64,000 bases of DNA from Nitzschia sp. pyKryTriq1 (taxonomy: Eukaryota > Bacillariophyta > Bacillariophyceae > Bacillariales > Bacillariaceae). Location of the stretch: the NCBI GenBank assembly GCA_956465555.1, contig OY101115.1, positions 2,976,001 through 3,040,000 on the forward strand, in the 5' to 3' direction. This document shows positions 31,291 through 42,131 of this stretch, one piece after another. Each line of letters opens with the position of its first letter. Positions within the stretch are counted from its first letter, which is position 1. Position numbers and translations under genes: made by a program. The notes beneath the pieces are model-generated. The model searched no databases. It was not told where the DNA came from and saw nothing but the letters and a program-made list of their open reading frames with translations.

Positions 31291-32337
31291 ATGCTTCCTT
31301 CTTCCACTCCTCAGACCAATCAGGTGCAATCACGGCGCTATCGCAGACGAACAGTTCCACAAGAGCGCCGGAGGCCAACAGAAATCACTGCAAAGAACAA
31401 CACCAACACCAACACCAACAACGACGACGGTGCCAAGGAGGGTCCATCGGCAAAACGAAAGCGACAATCCCACTCCTTTGGCGTGACACGCTTGGAACCT
31501 CTATTCATCCCACTTCAATTGGATAAAGTATGGATTGTAAAGACTGCGACATCAGTGCTAGTGGATCATTTGCTGTTCACAAGAGGTCTGTTTCCAATCA
31601 CTGTCGCAGAACTCTTGACTCAGAAGAACAATGAGGGCAATTCTGCTTTGATGACCACAGAAGCTCCCAGTACAAGCTTTTCTTCCTCATCTACCCGTCG
31701 AAAACTACGCCAAGCCCAGAATCAATGGCAACAATTTACGCAAGCTTGGACTAGTTCTAAATCATCGTCGTTCATACGAAGAGCCTCGTATATCTTGATC
31801 ACTTTGGGGCCCAGTTTTGGCAGAGGACGGGAATCCTATTTGGTGGAAATTCGGGAATTAGCTTCGTCGTCGAAGCGGCATTTGAAGCCACTTCCTCCTT
31901 CCGCCGTCTTGGCGAGACGGTTACTTCCTCGTGTGATGGAATCCGATGCTAGTGCAGAGCTACCCTCTTCTGCTGCTTCGTTGCGTCTTTTTGTGAGTCT
32001 CTGGCTGCAGAAGGATGAACTGGAAGGGTACTGGAGAGAAGTCAATGAGGGGTCTTCTGCCGATGATTCCAGAACATTTGGTACCACTAGCACCAGTTGG
32101 ATTCCTCGCACGGGACGAGTCCTTCCCAAGACTGCAGAACTTCACTCTCTGAGTGTTTCCAAGAGGCCGAAAAAGCGACTAGTTTCAATGGCTCTGAAGC
32201 CCAAAACGGAAGCGAGTACTAGTAGTACGGTCATGGAAACACATGAAAGCGACGACGATATTCTGAGCCTGGGCGGTGTAGAAAGCGATGGACAATGGTT
32301 TACTCTACCCCAAGTAATCAAAGGGTTTCGAATGTAG
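31291..32337 (+). CDS. MAD2L1BP: p31comet / MAD2L1-binding protein homologue
   Basis: 348 aa. After a basic, Asn-rich N-terminus (1-60, AKRKRQ may be an NLS) it follows the layout of p31comet. There is a helix with LVDHLLFTRGLFPITVAELL, a block RRKLRQAQNQWQQF before an IRRASYILITLGPSF strand region, a SLRLFVSLWLQKDEL helix, and a C-terminal WFTLPQVIKGFRM that matches the conserved end of the animal protein (tryptophan-phenylalanine ... lysine-glycine-phenylalanine-arginine). p31comet is a HORMA-fold adaptor that brings MAD2 to TRIP13 to silence the spindle checkpoint. Assignment is by remembered family pattern and needs a profile search. Confidence 0.72.
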   Translation: MLPSSTPQTNQVQSRRYRRRTVPQERRRPTEITAKNNTNTNTNNDDGAKEGPSAKRKRQSHSFGVTRLEPLFIPLQLDKVWIVKTATSVLVDHLLFTRGLFPITVAELLTQKNNEGNSALMTTEAPSTSFSSSSTRRKLRQAQNQWQQFTQAWTSSKSSSFIRRASYILITLGPSFGRGRESYLVEIRELASSSKRHLKPLPPSAVLARRLLPRVMESDASAELPSSAASLRLFVSLWLQKDELEGYWREVNEGSSADDSRTFGTTSTSWIPRTGRVLPKTAELHSLSVSKRPKKRLVSMALKPKTEASTSSTVMETHESDDDILSLGGVESDGQWFTLPQVIKGFRM

Positions 32338-33428
32338 TGAGACCAACTTGTAGTAGCTGGGTTTCAATATTATTTGGCTCTCGCGACATATAGTCTAGAG
32401 AGTACGAAGTAGAGAATATGGAGTGAAAGGAACGGCGGAGTATCAATGAATACATTCAATATGGCGGAAGAGGTTATCTGTTTGTATAGTGTCTATCTCT
32501 CTCCTAGAGACCTACTGGTATAAGAGAGGTGAATAACTCTACGTTCCGAGTGCACCGTGTGCTCTACGCAAAATGGACTTCAAACTCAGGAAAACTTGTT
32601 CTCTGTACACGTACTAGCTAGTAGCTACTACTACTCTCAACTAGTAGAGAACACTGAGGAGGAGGAGGAGTCTACTATCGATAGAGAGGAACTGCACGTC
32701 GTGCTCGTACTGCTGTACTACCGGTACCGGTATGGTCTATGTGGGCTTGCGATTCGTACCGGTATAGAGCATTGAGTAGTCTATGATATCCGTTCGTTCA
32801 AGGAGGACGCGGTCGCACCCAGCATTATGAAAATACTGTACCAGTGCTTGGTACCTGGTACCGTACCAGAGGTACTGGTACTGGGTACTGTAGACTGTTC
32901 GTACCTGTTACAGTGTAGAGGTACCTGTTACCTCTACTCTAGTAGTAGAGTAGTACTGCCGGTAGTCGGTACTGTAGATAGATTGGACCCCTAAACAAGA
33001 ATAAGGCGCGAAATAAATTTCTTCATACGAGTCGTTCACTGTTCGGAACGCTGAACAGAAGATTTACTTAAGGTTGGTGCGACACACGAACGACTGAAAC
33101 ATGTTAAGTATAAACGAGCAGGCCAGGTCGTATTATAGCTGCCATTTTTTCATCACAACGGAAGCAAAAAATCGGCATGGGATCACTAACAAGGATCATT
33201 CTACAAGTGAGTTCGAATGCGATGCGAGTATGTTTTGTGTTTGGTTGGTCAGATTGATTCTTGACTCTTGCAGAGAGGAGACAAATAGTCCCACTCCGTT
33301 TCAGAAGAAACTCCCAAAAATCCCGAGTTTCATTTTCATTGTCGGACCCACTCATTCCGTCTAAAACAGAAATTATACCTCTGTTCCATTCCACTACGTT
33401 GTAGAGCACAAGATACTCCTGGTCGACC
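32338..33428. other. 1.1-kb intergenic region rich in GTAC/ACCGGT palindromes
   Basis: Two dense palindrome tracts: 32715-32765 (TACCGGTACCGGTATGG) and 32838-32970 (GGTACCTGGTACCGTACC, repeated GAGGTACCTGTTACC). No coding frame is convincing. Confidence 0.45.
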
Positions 33429-34466
33429 ATGGTTTATTCTACGGTGCCAGTGCGCATAGATTGCTCAATTAAAAACTTATCGATAGACGATGATTCCCTT
33501 TCTTGCGGGAGATCCGAAAGAAGTGTGTCTACAATTGCAGGTCAGCAATATGTTAAAACCTGGAGTAGCGGATACGAAGTTGTCGACCACCCAAATGCTG
33601 TCGTCGTTGCAAATCAAATCTACCCTCTTGATCTCGTCAGAGTGCCCGAATCAACTGTAGTTCTACCGGCACTAAAAGACCTGTACCCAGAAGAGGATGC
33701 TTCGACAAGCAAAGAAAAGGCTGTGCGTGGTGTGGCCTGCCGTTCACCTTGCATCTCTACCTTGTCGAAACTGTTTCCTCGAGCACGAGTTAACACGCGA
33801 GCTCGTGTGGAAATGCTCCAGCATCAGCTGACAAAACCCTTCAGGGCCGGAAAGAAAATCGTAACACGGACGGGTGCGATGCAGTGCTTCAAAGAAAAAG
33901 AAATCGACAATATGCAAAACACTTCTGGGGAAGTTTCCAGTACCGAAGAGGATGTCAGCAGTAACGACGATTTCCCACAAATAGCCGGCCGAAGTCGACG
34001 GAATAATTATTCTACTAGTGCTCGTCAAGGAGGCGTAGATGGAAAAACAGACGAGTATGAAGTCAAAGTTTTGGGGGGTGAGGATGAAGAGGGTACGGCA
34101 CAAGAATTTGGAGCAAGGGATCGGCACAGCCTTTACTCCTGCAGCTTATGGCCAGACAATAGTGATACTGTTAAGGATCCTCCTGGGCATTTCTACAACA
34201 CAAAAAAGGAAGAGAAGATTCATTTTTACAATGAAATTTCTGTAGAAAAGCTGAGCCTCAAAGAAAAGGAAACTTACTTGGAAGATATCCGAGCTCCTCT
34301 ACCTACCGTACTCCCGTCTAAACCACCGGAATATTCTCCCAGTTATTTGGAAGATGCCACTGACGACACACTGCCCAAAGAACGACTGTTCATCACACGA
34401 AATAGATCCAACGACACAAGCGACTCAGACCGCAGCGTCTTTGTTCTTGAGGACGGCCTAGATTGA
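33429..34466 (+). CDS. Unknown acidic protein (345 aa)
   Basis: The ATG lies in CCATGG context. The protein has no signal peptide and no transmembrane helix. It is rich in Ser, Asp, Glu and Arg. A compact region (about 35-90) with hydrophobic strands is followed by a basic stretch (about 110-150, RARVNTRARVEML) and a long acidic, probably disordered C-terminus. I recognise no domain. Expression is not evident from sequence alone, and the gene is flanked by palindrome-rich DNA. Confidence 0.5.
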   Translation: MVYSTVPVRIDCSIKNLSIDDDSLSCGRSERSVSTIAGQQYVKTWSSGYEVVDHPNAVVVANQIYPLDLVRVPESTVVLPALKDLYPEEDASTSKEKAVRGVACRSPCISTLSKLFPRARVNTRARVEMLQHQLTKPFRAGKKIVTRTGAMQCFKEKEIDNMQNTSGEVSSTEEDVSSNDDFPQIAGRSRRNNYSTSARQGGVDGKTDEYEVKVLGGEDEEGTAQEFGARDRHSLYSCSLWPDNSDTVKDPPGHFYNTKKEEKIHFYNEISVEKLSLKEKETYLEDIRAPLPTVLPSKPPEYSPSYLEDATDDTLPKERLFITRNRSNDTSDSDRSVFVLEDGLD

Positions 34467-34911
34467 TAATATCGGTACGTCATTGTACCATGAAATCTAC
34501 TGTAGATTATTTTGCCAGCGTCATTAGTCTGCAGGTCCTAGAGACCAAAACGAAGGAGAATCGGATCCATTGTAAGGAAGGTAGTGCTTTGTTGCAAACA
34601 CTGCACGCAAGTGCGCAATGCAAACAAGAATAATCCTATGAACACGAAAGCCAAAGGTGAGAACGACGGTGGGGAGTTCCAAAATCTATTCTAGCGATAA
34701 TAGGGGGAGGGCCCAGGGATGGAGCACCGATCGACTGCATCCGTGGATCAAACGGGCAAGAGAAAACTGATGTGAGATACAATGCACAGCAATTTGCTTT
34801 GATGATAAAGGATCGTTCCGAATGAATTCCGTCGTTTAGTTTTAAAACCTTACGTTTGGCTGCCGCTTCTTTGAGTGCAGGCATTTGATTGGAATCATAT
34901 TTAAAAACAGT
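34467..34911. other. Intergenic between convergent genes
   Basis: Should hold the 3' UTRs of the gene at 33429 and of SF3B1. An 82-codon minus-strand frame (34884-34636) has no supporting features. Confidence 0.4.
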
Positions 34912-37900
34912 CTAGATGAAAAGTTCGAGGCTGGTGCGCTCGTAGGTGTTTTCGCCTTCATTTTCCACGACTGGATAGCCAGCAACGAGGGCATCCGAGT
35001 TATAGATATACAAAGTATTGAAGACGCGCCAGTACACTTCCCTGACCTTGCGTGCAGGATGGTACAGTCCTTGTATCGTGTATTGCAAGATGACGTTGGG
35101 ACCAAGCGCCACCATGAGACCTTGGACAGCATCAAAGACGGCCTGGATGACATGAGGACTTTCTTCGAAGATGTTTGGCCACACAAAGTTAAGAAGATGG
35201 AGTAGTGCATCTTCGCAGCCATGCCCTGCGACGCCAAGGGCCAGGTGCTTCACAGCAGCACAGCCAGTCTGGCGATGCACCGGGTCTCGGTCCATCAAGG
35301 CATCTTCGAGCAGAGGAGCGACTGCATAAACATAGTCTTTACCCATGTCTCCAATGTATTCAAACATGAAACTCATTGCCTTGAGGACACCATTTTGGAT
35401 GTTGATCTCGGGTACACGGTACTCATTCATAAGAGCTGGAAGAACGGTAAAGGGTCCACACGTCTCAGCGACGATTGCTATGGCGACAGTAGTGCAGACA
35501 CGCATCTGGCGGTCTTGTACCTTGAGATTGTTCAACAAAGTGTGCAGAACATCTTGAGGGCCGATTGCCTTCGCGATGAAGCCAAAAGTACTGACAGCAG
35601 CCCGTTGTATGGCCTTCTTGTGAGCTTTTAGCATTTCAAGCAGCTCGAAGCAGATTCGCATCCATTCTTTTGCCGACACAAATTCTGCCCCCCTATCAGC
35701 GATTCTTCCGACTAAATCGATGCAGTTTTCTTGAACTTTCTCGTGACGGTTTCGAAGAATGGGGGTTAAACGAGGCAACAGGTCGCGGACTGGGGGTGTC
35801 ATTTTGGTCATTCCAATGACATTTACAATAGCTCGCAATGCTCCGAGGATTGAGCCAAGGACTTCCGGGTATTCTTCGCCAAGGTATTCGTAAAGCACAA
35901 CGCCAAGGTGTCCCATCAACTGATCTTCGTTACAGGCTTTCATTACGACAGCGATGCGTCCAACCAAGTCTGCGGCCTGCATCCGGACAGATGCAGCCTT
36001 GTTATTAAGACGCCACTTAACAGTTCCAGCAATCTGCTTCAGGTAGGGTTTGCACCTTTCACCAAGGGCAACGACAACGGCGCCAAATCCATCGAGCATG
36101 ATCTGGCCATCACGTCCAAGGTTGCTTGATCCGGTGGCGCTCACGTCAACTGCTTGTTCCTGGAAGGCGTAGAGAATGCCGTCGATCAAACGCTCCTCCA
36201 GTCTTTCGTCAATGTCCCCTGCGCCGAGATTCTCGAGAACTCTCTTAACTGTTTCCATTACCATACGACGGTAAGGTTCGGAGTCGTCCTTGAGATCGTC
36301 GACGATACGACCAATCACGTCGGAACAACCGACCTTGTTAGCGAGTTCTTCGGTTGTCTCAATAACCTGGTTGTAATTTCTTCGGTCAAGCGCCATTCTT
36401 CGGATCCAAAAGTTTCGGAAAAATTCGGGCAAGATCTCGTTGCGAATATATTCTGGCTCAACCCCAGCCGTTGCAACGCACTGCTGGATAACCTTCAAGA
36501 CAATTCGTTTCATTTCTTCGTCGGGGGAGTGGAATTCTCGAAGAAGAATTGGCATTACTAATCTTGTGTAGTGACTGGCATAGCTCTCTTCCATCAAAGG
36601 AATGATGAAGCCAACGGCCTTCAAGAAAGCTGCGAGAGCTTTCCCGTGGTGTTCCAACGCTCCCTTCCAAAGCGGACGAATGACGGAATCAAAACTCTCA
36701 ATTCCATATGGATGCGCCGCTTCAGCCAGGGCGGCGCAAGTCAAGGCCGTAATGATGCGCACCTTTTGCATATCATCCACCAACCCATGACTCACGATTT
36801 CAACAAGTTCGCGCAAGTACGGAAGTACGGCAACGCCCATGAGAAGAGCAATCTGCTGAACGATTTTGATTCCAGTGTGACGAGCCTGCCAAGATTTTCT
36901 GGACTGGCATACGGCCTTGAGGAAAGGAAGCAACGACGGGATGCCCAAAGCACTGGCTACAACTGCAACAGCTCGAGAGGTGGTATTCCGAACATACTCG
37001 TCTGGGCTGTCAATGTCGGGACGCATGGTGGCAATCATAGTTGCCAACCCGGCAGCTTTGGCAAGGTTGCTAATGATTTCACGCCCTTCGACACGCGCAT
37101 AATAGTCCTCGTCAATCAACAATGGCTCAATGACAGCAAGGATCCTGTGCACGTAGGGGCGAACGAGATCATCTAGTTTGTAGAGGACACGATCAATGAC
37201 CTTCACGAGCAAGTGACGCTCCTGATCCTCAAGGGTAGGACTCATCAGCAAAGGCAGAATTTGGTTGAACAGCGGGCCAGGGCCAAATGATCTCGCCTTG
37301 TCAGTGATTTGCCGCATTGCAGTCTTCCTTTGCGGTGGTGTTCCATTCTTGATTTTCAGGAGTAGCGTCATGATGCGCCGTTCGTTCAGCTCTTCTTTGC
37401 TTAGTTTTTCCTCGTCGCCTTCCTCCATGAGTCTACCAAAATATTGCATATCTTCTGGTTTGATATAGGGCAACGATCCCGCGTCACCAGTTTCTCCCGT
37501 CGTCGGTGCTAGAGGGACGCCATACGCTTCTCTGATATCTTGAATGCTTGAATCTTGGCGCTGTTCTACAGGAATTTCCATTTGAAAACCTTGAGGGGTC
37601 ATTGCCATGGGAGTGGGAGTAGCTAAGAGTTTGCGACCTGGAGTCCTCAATGGAACATAACTCTGGGGCGGTGGAAGGATGATGTAACCCTCGGTTGGAA
37701 GCAAGGTATCGAGCGCCGCGTCTGTCCAAGGTCGATTTCGGGACTCCATTTCTTTTTCTAGTGAAAGCGCCTTTGCTAGATTGCCCGTGACAAGGGGGTC
37801 GCTTGGCGTTTGCGAAACCACCGGTGTAGCTTCCCAGCGGTTCCGGACCACACCGGCAGCAGGAGTATCCGCCACACCAGCCCCAGAGGTGACCATGGGC

Positions 37901-38850
37901 GTCTCGTCCCATTTACTCGTAGAAGTGACCATTGGTGTCGCCATGCTAGATAATACCAGTGGGGTGGCTGCCCCATTGGACGACGCAACCGGCGTCTCAT
38001 CCCAGCGTTTTCTCCTTCTGGAAGATGGAGCAGCTCCCTTGCTATCATCATCCCAATCTGATTTTCTTTGAGAAGCAACAGACTCAGCATCGGAGACCAT
38101 GGGTGTTTCTGCCCCCGTCGTAGTCGTAGGTGCGCTTTCGCCATTGCCTTGGTCCCAACGCCTCTTGCGCCGTCTAGTGGATGATTCGGAGGACGTACCG
38201 GTAGTTGCTTCGGCTTTGGATGCAGCTTCCTGGTCAGCGGCCTCTTCCATGTCCTTCTTGGCCTCACGAATCAATTCATCTTTTTCTTTCTCGATATTCG
38301 CTTGCTGCATCGCCTCTTTAAAGCTAAGACCGTCTTCTCTCATCAAACGATCCGCTCTACGCTTATGATAGTCAGTCTCCCGATCTGCTATTCTGGTGTT
38401 CACCAATCCAGAACCTCCAGTAGCGTTAGCAAAGGGATCCTCATCCTCTCCGTTGTCTTCCTTCTGAAAAACGAAGTGAGAAAGAGAAGAAAAGTTAAAT
38501 GTGAGATTCAAATTGGATGAACGAGGAATGCCGCCGTGTTCGTGTTCCCGTTCAGAGCAGTTCGCACGTACCTTTCCGCCGGCTTTAGTGGACGCCAGAG
38601 TGCTCGGGTGATTGCTCGCTCTACCCTCATCGAGCTCTTCTATGTCTTGTCGAGCCCGAGATCCTTCCGCAAACATACGCTTTTCTTCGTCGAGTGTTGG
38701 GAGCTCCGATACATACTCGCTATCGTCACCGCCACCGGCATACACATCATCGTAGCCAACCCCCGTTCCTAGCTTTACCCCGCGATCGTCTTTCTGCTCC
38801 TCTTCTTCTCTGGTGCCTCGTCCTTTGGAGGAAGCTCTTGTACTGGGCAT
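34912..38850 (-). CDS. SF3B1: Splicing factor 3B subunit 1 (SF3b155)
   Basis: Exon 1 is 38850-38572 and exon 2 is 38463-34912. The 108-bp intron (GTACGT donor, TTTTTCAG acceptor) is a multiple of three without stop codons, so unspliced translation also stays open. The spliced protein is 1,276 aa, close to the animal length. The N-terminal third holds U2AF-ligand-like Trp motifs (RRWDQG, KWDETPM, KRWDETP) and many TP/SP phosphorylation sites. The rest is the HEAT-repeat solenoid, including [52 protein letters not shown] and [17 protein letters not shown]. It is the U2 snRNP subunit that clamps the branch-point duplex. The Lys of the MQKVR loop, a cancer hotspot in humans, is conserved. Confidence 0.97.
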   Translation of the reverse strand: MPSTRASSKGRGTREEEEQKDDRGVKLGTGVGYDDVYAGGGDDSEYVSELPTLDEEKRMFAEGSRARQDIEELDEGRASNHPSTLASTKAGGKVRANCSEREHEHGGIPRSSNLNLTFNFSSLSHFVFQKEDNGEDEDPFANATGGSGLVNTRIADRETDYHKRRADRLMREDGLSFKEAMQQANIEKEKDELIREAKKDMEEAADQEAASKAEATTGTSSESSTRRRKRRWDQGNGESAPTTTTGAETPMVSDAESVASQRKSDWDDDSKGAAPSSRRRKRWDETPVASSNGAATPLVLSSMATPMVTSTSKWDETPMVTSGAGVADTPAAGVVRNRWEATPVVSQTPSDPLVTGNLAKALSLEKEMESRNRPWTDAALDTLLPTEGYIILPPPQSYVPLRTPGRKLLATPTPMAMTPQGFQMEIPVEQRQDSSIQDIREAYGVPLAPTTGETGDAGSLPYIKPEDMQYFGRLMEEGDEEKLSKEELNERRIMTLLLKIKNGTPPQRKTAMRQITDKARSFGPGPLFNQILPLLMSPTLEDQERHLLVKVIDRVLYKLDDLVRPYVHRILAVIEPLLIDEDYYARVEGREIISNLAKAAGLATMIATMRPDIDSPDEYVRNTTSRAVAVVASALGIPSLLPFLKAVCQSRKSWQARHTGIKIVQQIALLMGVAVLPYLRELVEIVSHGLVDDMQKVRIITALTCAALAEAAHPYGIESFDSVIRPLWKGALEHHGKALAAFLKAVGFIIPLMEESYASHYTRLVMPILLREFHSPDEEMKRIVLKVIQQCVATAGVEPEYIRNEILPEFFRNFWIRRMALDRRNYNQVIETTEELANKVGCSDVIGRIVDDLKDDSEPYRRMVMETVKRVLENLGAGDIDERLEERLIDGILYAFQEQAVDVSATGSSNLGRDGQIMLDGFGAVVVALGERCKPYLKQIAGTVKWRLNNKAASVRMQAADLVGRIAVVMKACNEDQLMGHLGVVLYEYLGEEYPEVLGSILGALRAIVNVIGMTKMTPPVRDLLPRLTPILRNRHEKVQENCIDLVGRIADRGAEFVSAKEWMRICFELLEMLKAHKKAIQRAAVSTFGFIAKAIGPQDVLHTLLNNLKVQDRQMRVCTTVAIAIVAETCGPFTVLPALMNEYRVPEINIQNGVLKAMSFMFEYIGDMGKDYVYAVAPLLEDALMDRDPVHRQTGCAAVKHLALGVAGHGCEDALLHLLNFVWPNIFEESPHVIQAVFDAVQGLMVALGPNVILQYTIQGLYHPARKVREVYWRVFNTLYIYNSDALVAGYPVVENEGENTYERTSLELFI

Positions 38851-39715
38851 GGTTCTTCGTTAGGAATACCGTATGTATTCTTTTTTACTTTGATAGCAGC
38901 GTTGTCTTATAGATATAACAAGACGCTTTCATACTATAACCCCATTGTGGACGACTACCGGTATTGTACATGATATTCCCTCTGTTCTACTGCTGGCTAT
39001 TGTACCAGTAACTGGTACGCTGTACGATACTGTACAGTGCAGTACTACTGGTACTGGATGGTACCGTACAAACTTGTACATACCTCGTACGCAGCAGTAC
39101 TCGTACGAGTACTCGTATGTACGAGCACAATACTTAGTCGTACCGTACCGGTACCTGGTACCGTACGCATACGCGAAACCTGCGGTCAGAGGAAGGATGG
39201 AAGGACAGGCGTCCGGGCGTCCAGGCTACCGGTGTCCAAAAGTGAGGCCGTTTTTTCGCTGTGCGCGTAAAAGCACGCGGGGTTTCCTGACTTGTACGAT
39301 TATAGACCCACATACAGCTTTTGTTGTTAGCTACTGTAGAGTAGTGATGTACTAGCTATGAACAGGACAACAACGGCATAGGTCATGTAGATTACGAGAC
39401 ATAATTATCATTTGACAGCAACCTAAAGTATCAGTTACGACTTGGTACCGCCACAACTACTGGTACAGCAGTTAGTAGTAGTGAGTTTCTCTACTAAACA
39501 GGTCTTGCTGGCAATATTTACTAGCTAAATTTACACGCGGATTTTCACGCAGTACCTACCCAGCACAACATAGATCGGTGAGATTCAGGTCAAAAATCGA
39601 TCATGTGAAAAATCCAACACAACACAATATTTCTTCATACACCAGCAATGAACAAGAATATTGTTATAATTGGCTTACCTTCATTTCATGGTCTAGTTGT
39701 TGAGATATCCCAATG

Positions 39716-39802
39716 ATTCCTTATCTTCCGATTTTGGAAGATAAGGAATTTTAGTCATCCGAGTTGGCTCTTCTTATCTTCCGAGGAAATCGGAAGATAA
39801 GG
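39716..39802. repeat. Two tandem hairpins sharing one stem sequence
   Basis: Hairpin 1 has perfect 14-bp arms (39716-39729 and 39736-39749, ATTCCTTATCTTCC / GGAAGATAAGGAAT) around a 6-nt loop. Hairpin 2 has 12-bp arms (39773-39784 and 39790-39801, CTTATCTTCCGA / TCGGAAGATAAG) around a 5-nt loop. Both use the same CTTATCTTCC stem, so four copies alternate in orientation within 87 bp. Confidence 0.88.
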
Positions 39803-40051
39803 ACCTCCTCTTCAACCCATCATTTCGATTGGACAACTCTCAGAATTCTCTTTGACGACGTGTGTGGTGACTCTTCGTAAGCAATCTAATGGACAGCTGG
39901 CGTTAGTTGTGGCCTTTTGTCATAGTAGTGTCATCCTTTGCTTGGTGGTCTTACTACTTGTGGTTGGTATCGCGATGTGTTGTTTGTGTTCATTATTTTT
40001 TGTTTATGTGCGCGCGCACGCGCACCCTCGTACCTCACTAAATTAGACTGG

Positions 40052-40071
40052 GCACTTTTTCGCTGCTTTAG
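40052..40071 (+). repeat. Dispersed short motif, copy at 40 kb
   Basis: GCACTTTTTCGCTGCTTTAG, preceded by CTAAATTAGACT. The copy at 5183-5202 reads GCACTTTTTCGCAGCTTTAT and is also preceded by TAAATTAGACT, 19 bp further upstream. The 138-bp repeats carry CGCTGCTTTACGATA. Confidence 0.55.
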
Positions 40072-40446
40072 GATAGTACTCGCGCGCATGATGCCTCGCT
40101 GGGCCGCGCCGGCCGGGGCCGGGGTGCCAACCTGGTACTTTACCGGTACCGTACTCGTACAAGTGCCTGTACTCGCATACTGCAGACAGTACCGGTATGC
40201 CGCAGGAGACACCTCATTTATGGTATAATACCCCGTAGGATCTTTGCGTAGGATTCTACGTTCTATCATGATGGCAGAAGAATAATCACAACAAAACGAG
40301 AAGACCCCATCATGCATCCTCAAAGATTAAACTTTGTTCCTCCTTCCACTTCACGGCCTTGGCCTTGGATACCCGATCCCGACGAACTTGCTTCCATAAA
40401 AGCTACGCCTACGACACACGACGCATTTCTCACCTTGACAACAACA

Positions 40447-40936
40447 ATGACCAAAATCTTTTCTCTTTTGTTTCTTCTTCCCTTTGCTCATGGATGGATC
40501 GAGCGTCGAATGCTCCCATCCAACTACCGAGTGCCCACTACCAGCCTATCTGCGAAAGAAGGGGCAAAGGCAACGGCTAACAATCCTTGCTGGCAAGATA
40601 TCTACGATGAAGACTGCTCCATGGACAACGCTTATGCGGCGAGCTTTGTTGCTAGCGAATGGTTGAAGAAGATGCCATGCGGTGAAGGTATCGAGGTATG
40701 TGCTTCGTAATATCATGTGTTGTTCTATGAGGAGGGAATGGCTTGCATGTTGGTCTTTTTCTCATTGTTTGGTGTTACTTTTCTTTGCACAGGACTGTGA
40801 CATGCCGGAAAATTTAAAAGTACCTGGAAATCGACAAGAAGGCGGTGTAGAAGACGTCGATGTTATGGACTTTTTGAACCTCAAACGCGCACCCTCCGTG
40901 AAGAAAGCAGGAAGCGAGGGAGGCGTGGCGCCCTAA
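40447..40936 (+). CDS. Small secreted or plastid-targeted protein (130 aa), paralogue of the 42.1-kb gene
   Basis: Exons 40447-40695 and 40793-40936; the intron is 97 bp (GTATGT donor, TTGCACAG acceptor). The start chosen (MTKIFSLLFLLPFAHGW) gives a clear signal peptide; the frame is open further upstream but that part has no such feature. The mature protein has a Cys-containing region (NPCWQDIYDEDC, MPCG, EDCDMPENL) and a C-terminal tail VMDFLNLKRAPSVKK. The tail and the EDC motif recur in the gene at 42132. No known domain. Confidence 0.72.
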
Positions 40937-42131
40937 AAACTGGAGAGGGTGAAGACAACAGATGAGTCGAATGATGTGATGCGATAGTGTACTTTTAGCC
41001 GCAGTGGGGCAGTGGATCCTGCTGAAGTTTTTGCAATGGCGAGGCCAGAATGAAGGTTGTTTTATTGAAACAGCGCACCTGGTACGGTATTGGGGAGTTG
41101 TCCAGGGCAATTCATAAGCGAGAGTTCACCACCATGAAAAAGCTAGCCAATGTAACAAATAGTTGAATCTTTCCATGGATTCTCCCAATGATAGTTGTAC
41201 AGTCTGTGCGAGTACGTCAAAGACGGAAATTCTTATGAGTCAGTCGACAAAGGGCCCAAATGGACGACTATGAGTATGTTTTATATCGATATCAAAATCC
41301 AGGGAAAATAGTGTGCTCATAGTACGTAGTACATTGCTCGTACTCCGAGCAATATTTTGTTCTACCAGACTAGAGAAAGTCTAGTCTCCTCACAGAATAT
41401 CTACTGTACCGCTCCAGGCTTTCTCGACTGACGACGACTAAGCATCGGTAGTCGGTAGCAGTAGAAGGGCACAAGTATTGTTCGTACTTAGTGCATTGGT
41501 CGCTACCGGTACATACTGTAGATCTAAACAGATACCATATCGCAGGGAAAATTAGGCTACCACTGGCTACTACTGTACTAGTAGAAGCAGAGAGACGATA
41601 CTTTCTGCAGTAGCTCTCTCTCTCTACCGGTAGAAGAGTGTCTACTAGCCAGAGAGGAAGCAAGTTGTGGAAATTGGAAATCCTTATACTGCAGTGCTGG
41701 GTACTGTACTAGCTAGTAGAGAGATGATGATGATTCTTCTTCTTCTTGGAAGTTCTGAGCTCCGTGCATGACTATCATCTTTCGAACACGCCAAAAAGTG
41801 ACATCTGAGCGTGCTGAGGTGGCGTTCTTCATATGTTCGTCATGACGTGTTTCGACCAATCAAAACGCCAAAGTTGTCTTGCGTTGTGTTCTCCGGTGTC
41901 AAAAGCTGCGAAATTCTCGGGCAGCAGAAGGCAAAGACACGACACGCAGGCGATGCAAGGAGACCTTGGGCGATGCACCGCAACACAACCAACAACCAAG
42001 CGCGCGAGAAAAGAGAGAAAGGAGTGCTTTCCTGCCGCTGGCCGCTGCGCTGCCGGCAATAGAACAATCAAGTTGCACTTGTTCCTTACCCCCCACAACT
42101 ACTCTAGACCTGCTCTAAAGATCCCTCGACA
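40937..42131. other. Intergenic between the two paralogues
   Basis: Contains ACCGGTAC and CTAGTA-rich stretches (41270-41730), a small inverted repeat GACTAG/CTAGTC near 41370-41390 and a GATGATGATGATTCTTCTTCTTC run (about 41725) that recurs near 44635. Several overlapping frames at 41811-42160 on both strands cancel each other as evidence. Confidence 0.4.

Larger units (their letters stand above)
38851..40446. other. 1.6-kb intergenic region with palindrome tracts and hairpins
   Basis: Contains GTAC/GGTACC/CGTACG tracts at 38995-39172 and 40132-40205, the paired hairpins at 39716-39802 (listed separately), an alternating purine-pyrimidine run (GTGCGCGCGCACGCGCAC, about 40008-40025), and a copy of the dispersed GCACTTTTTCGC motif at 40052. 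No coding frame is credible. Confidence 0.45.

Noticed and set aside
34636-34884. 82-codon minus-strand frame after SF3B1
   Set aside because: No start context, domain or neighbour support. Best explained as 3' UTR.
38945-39355. Plus-strand 136-codon frame
   Set aside because: It translates a GTAC palindrome tract (Tyr/Val/Arg repeats) and has no protein features.
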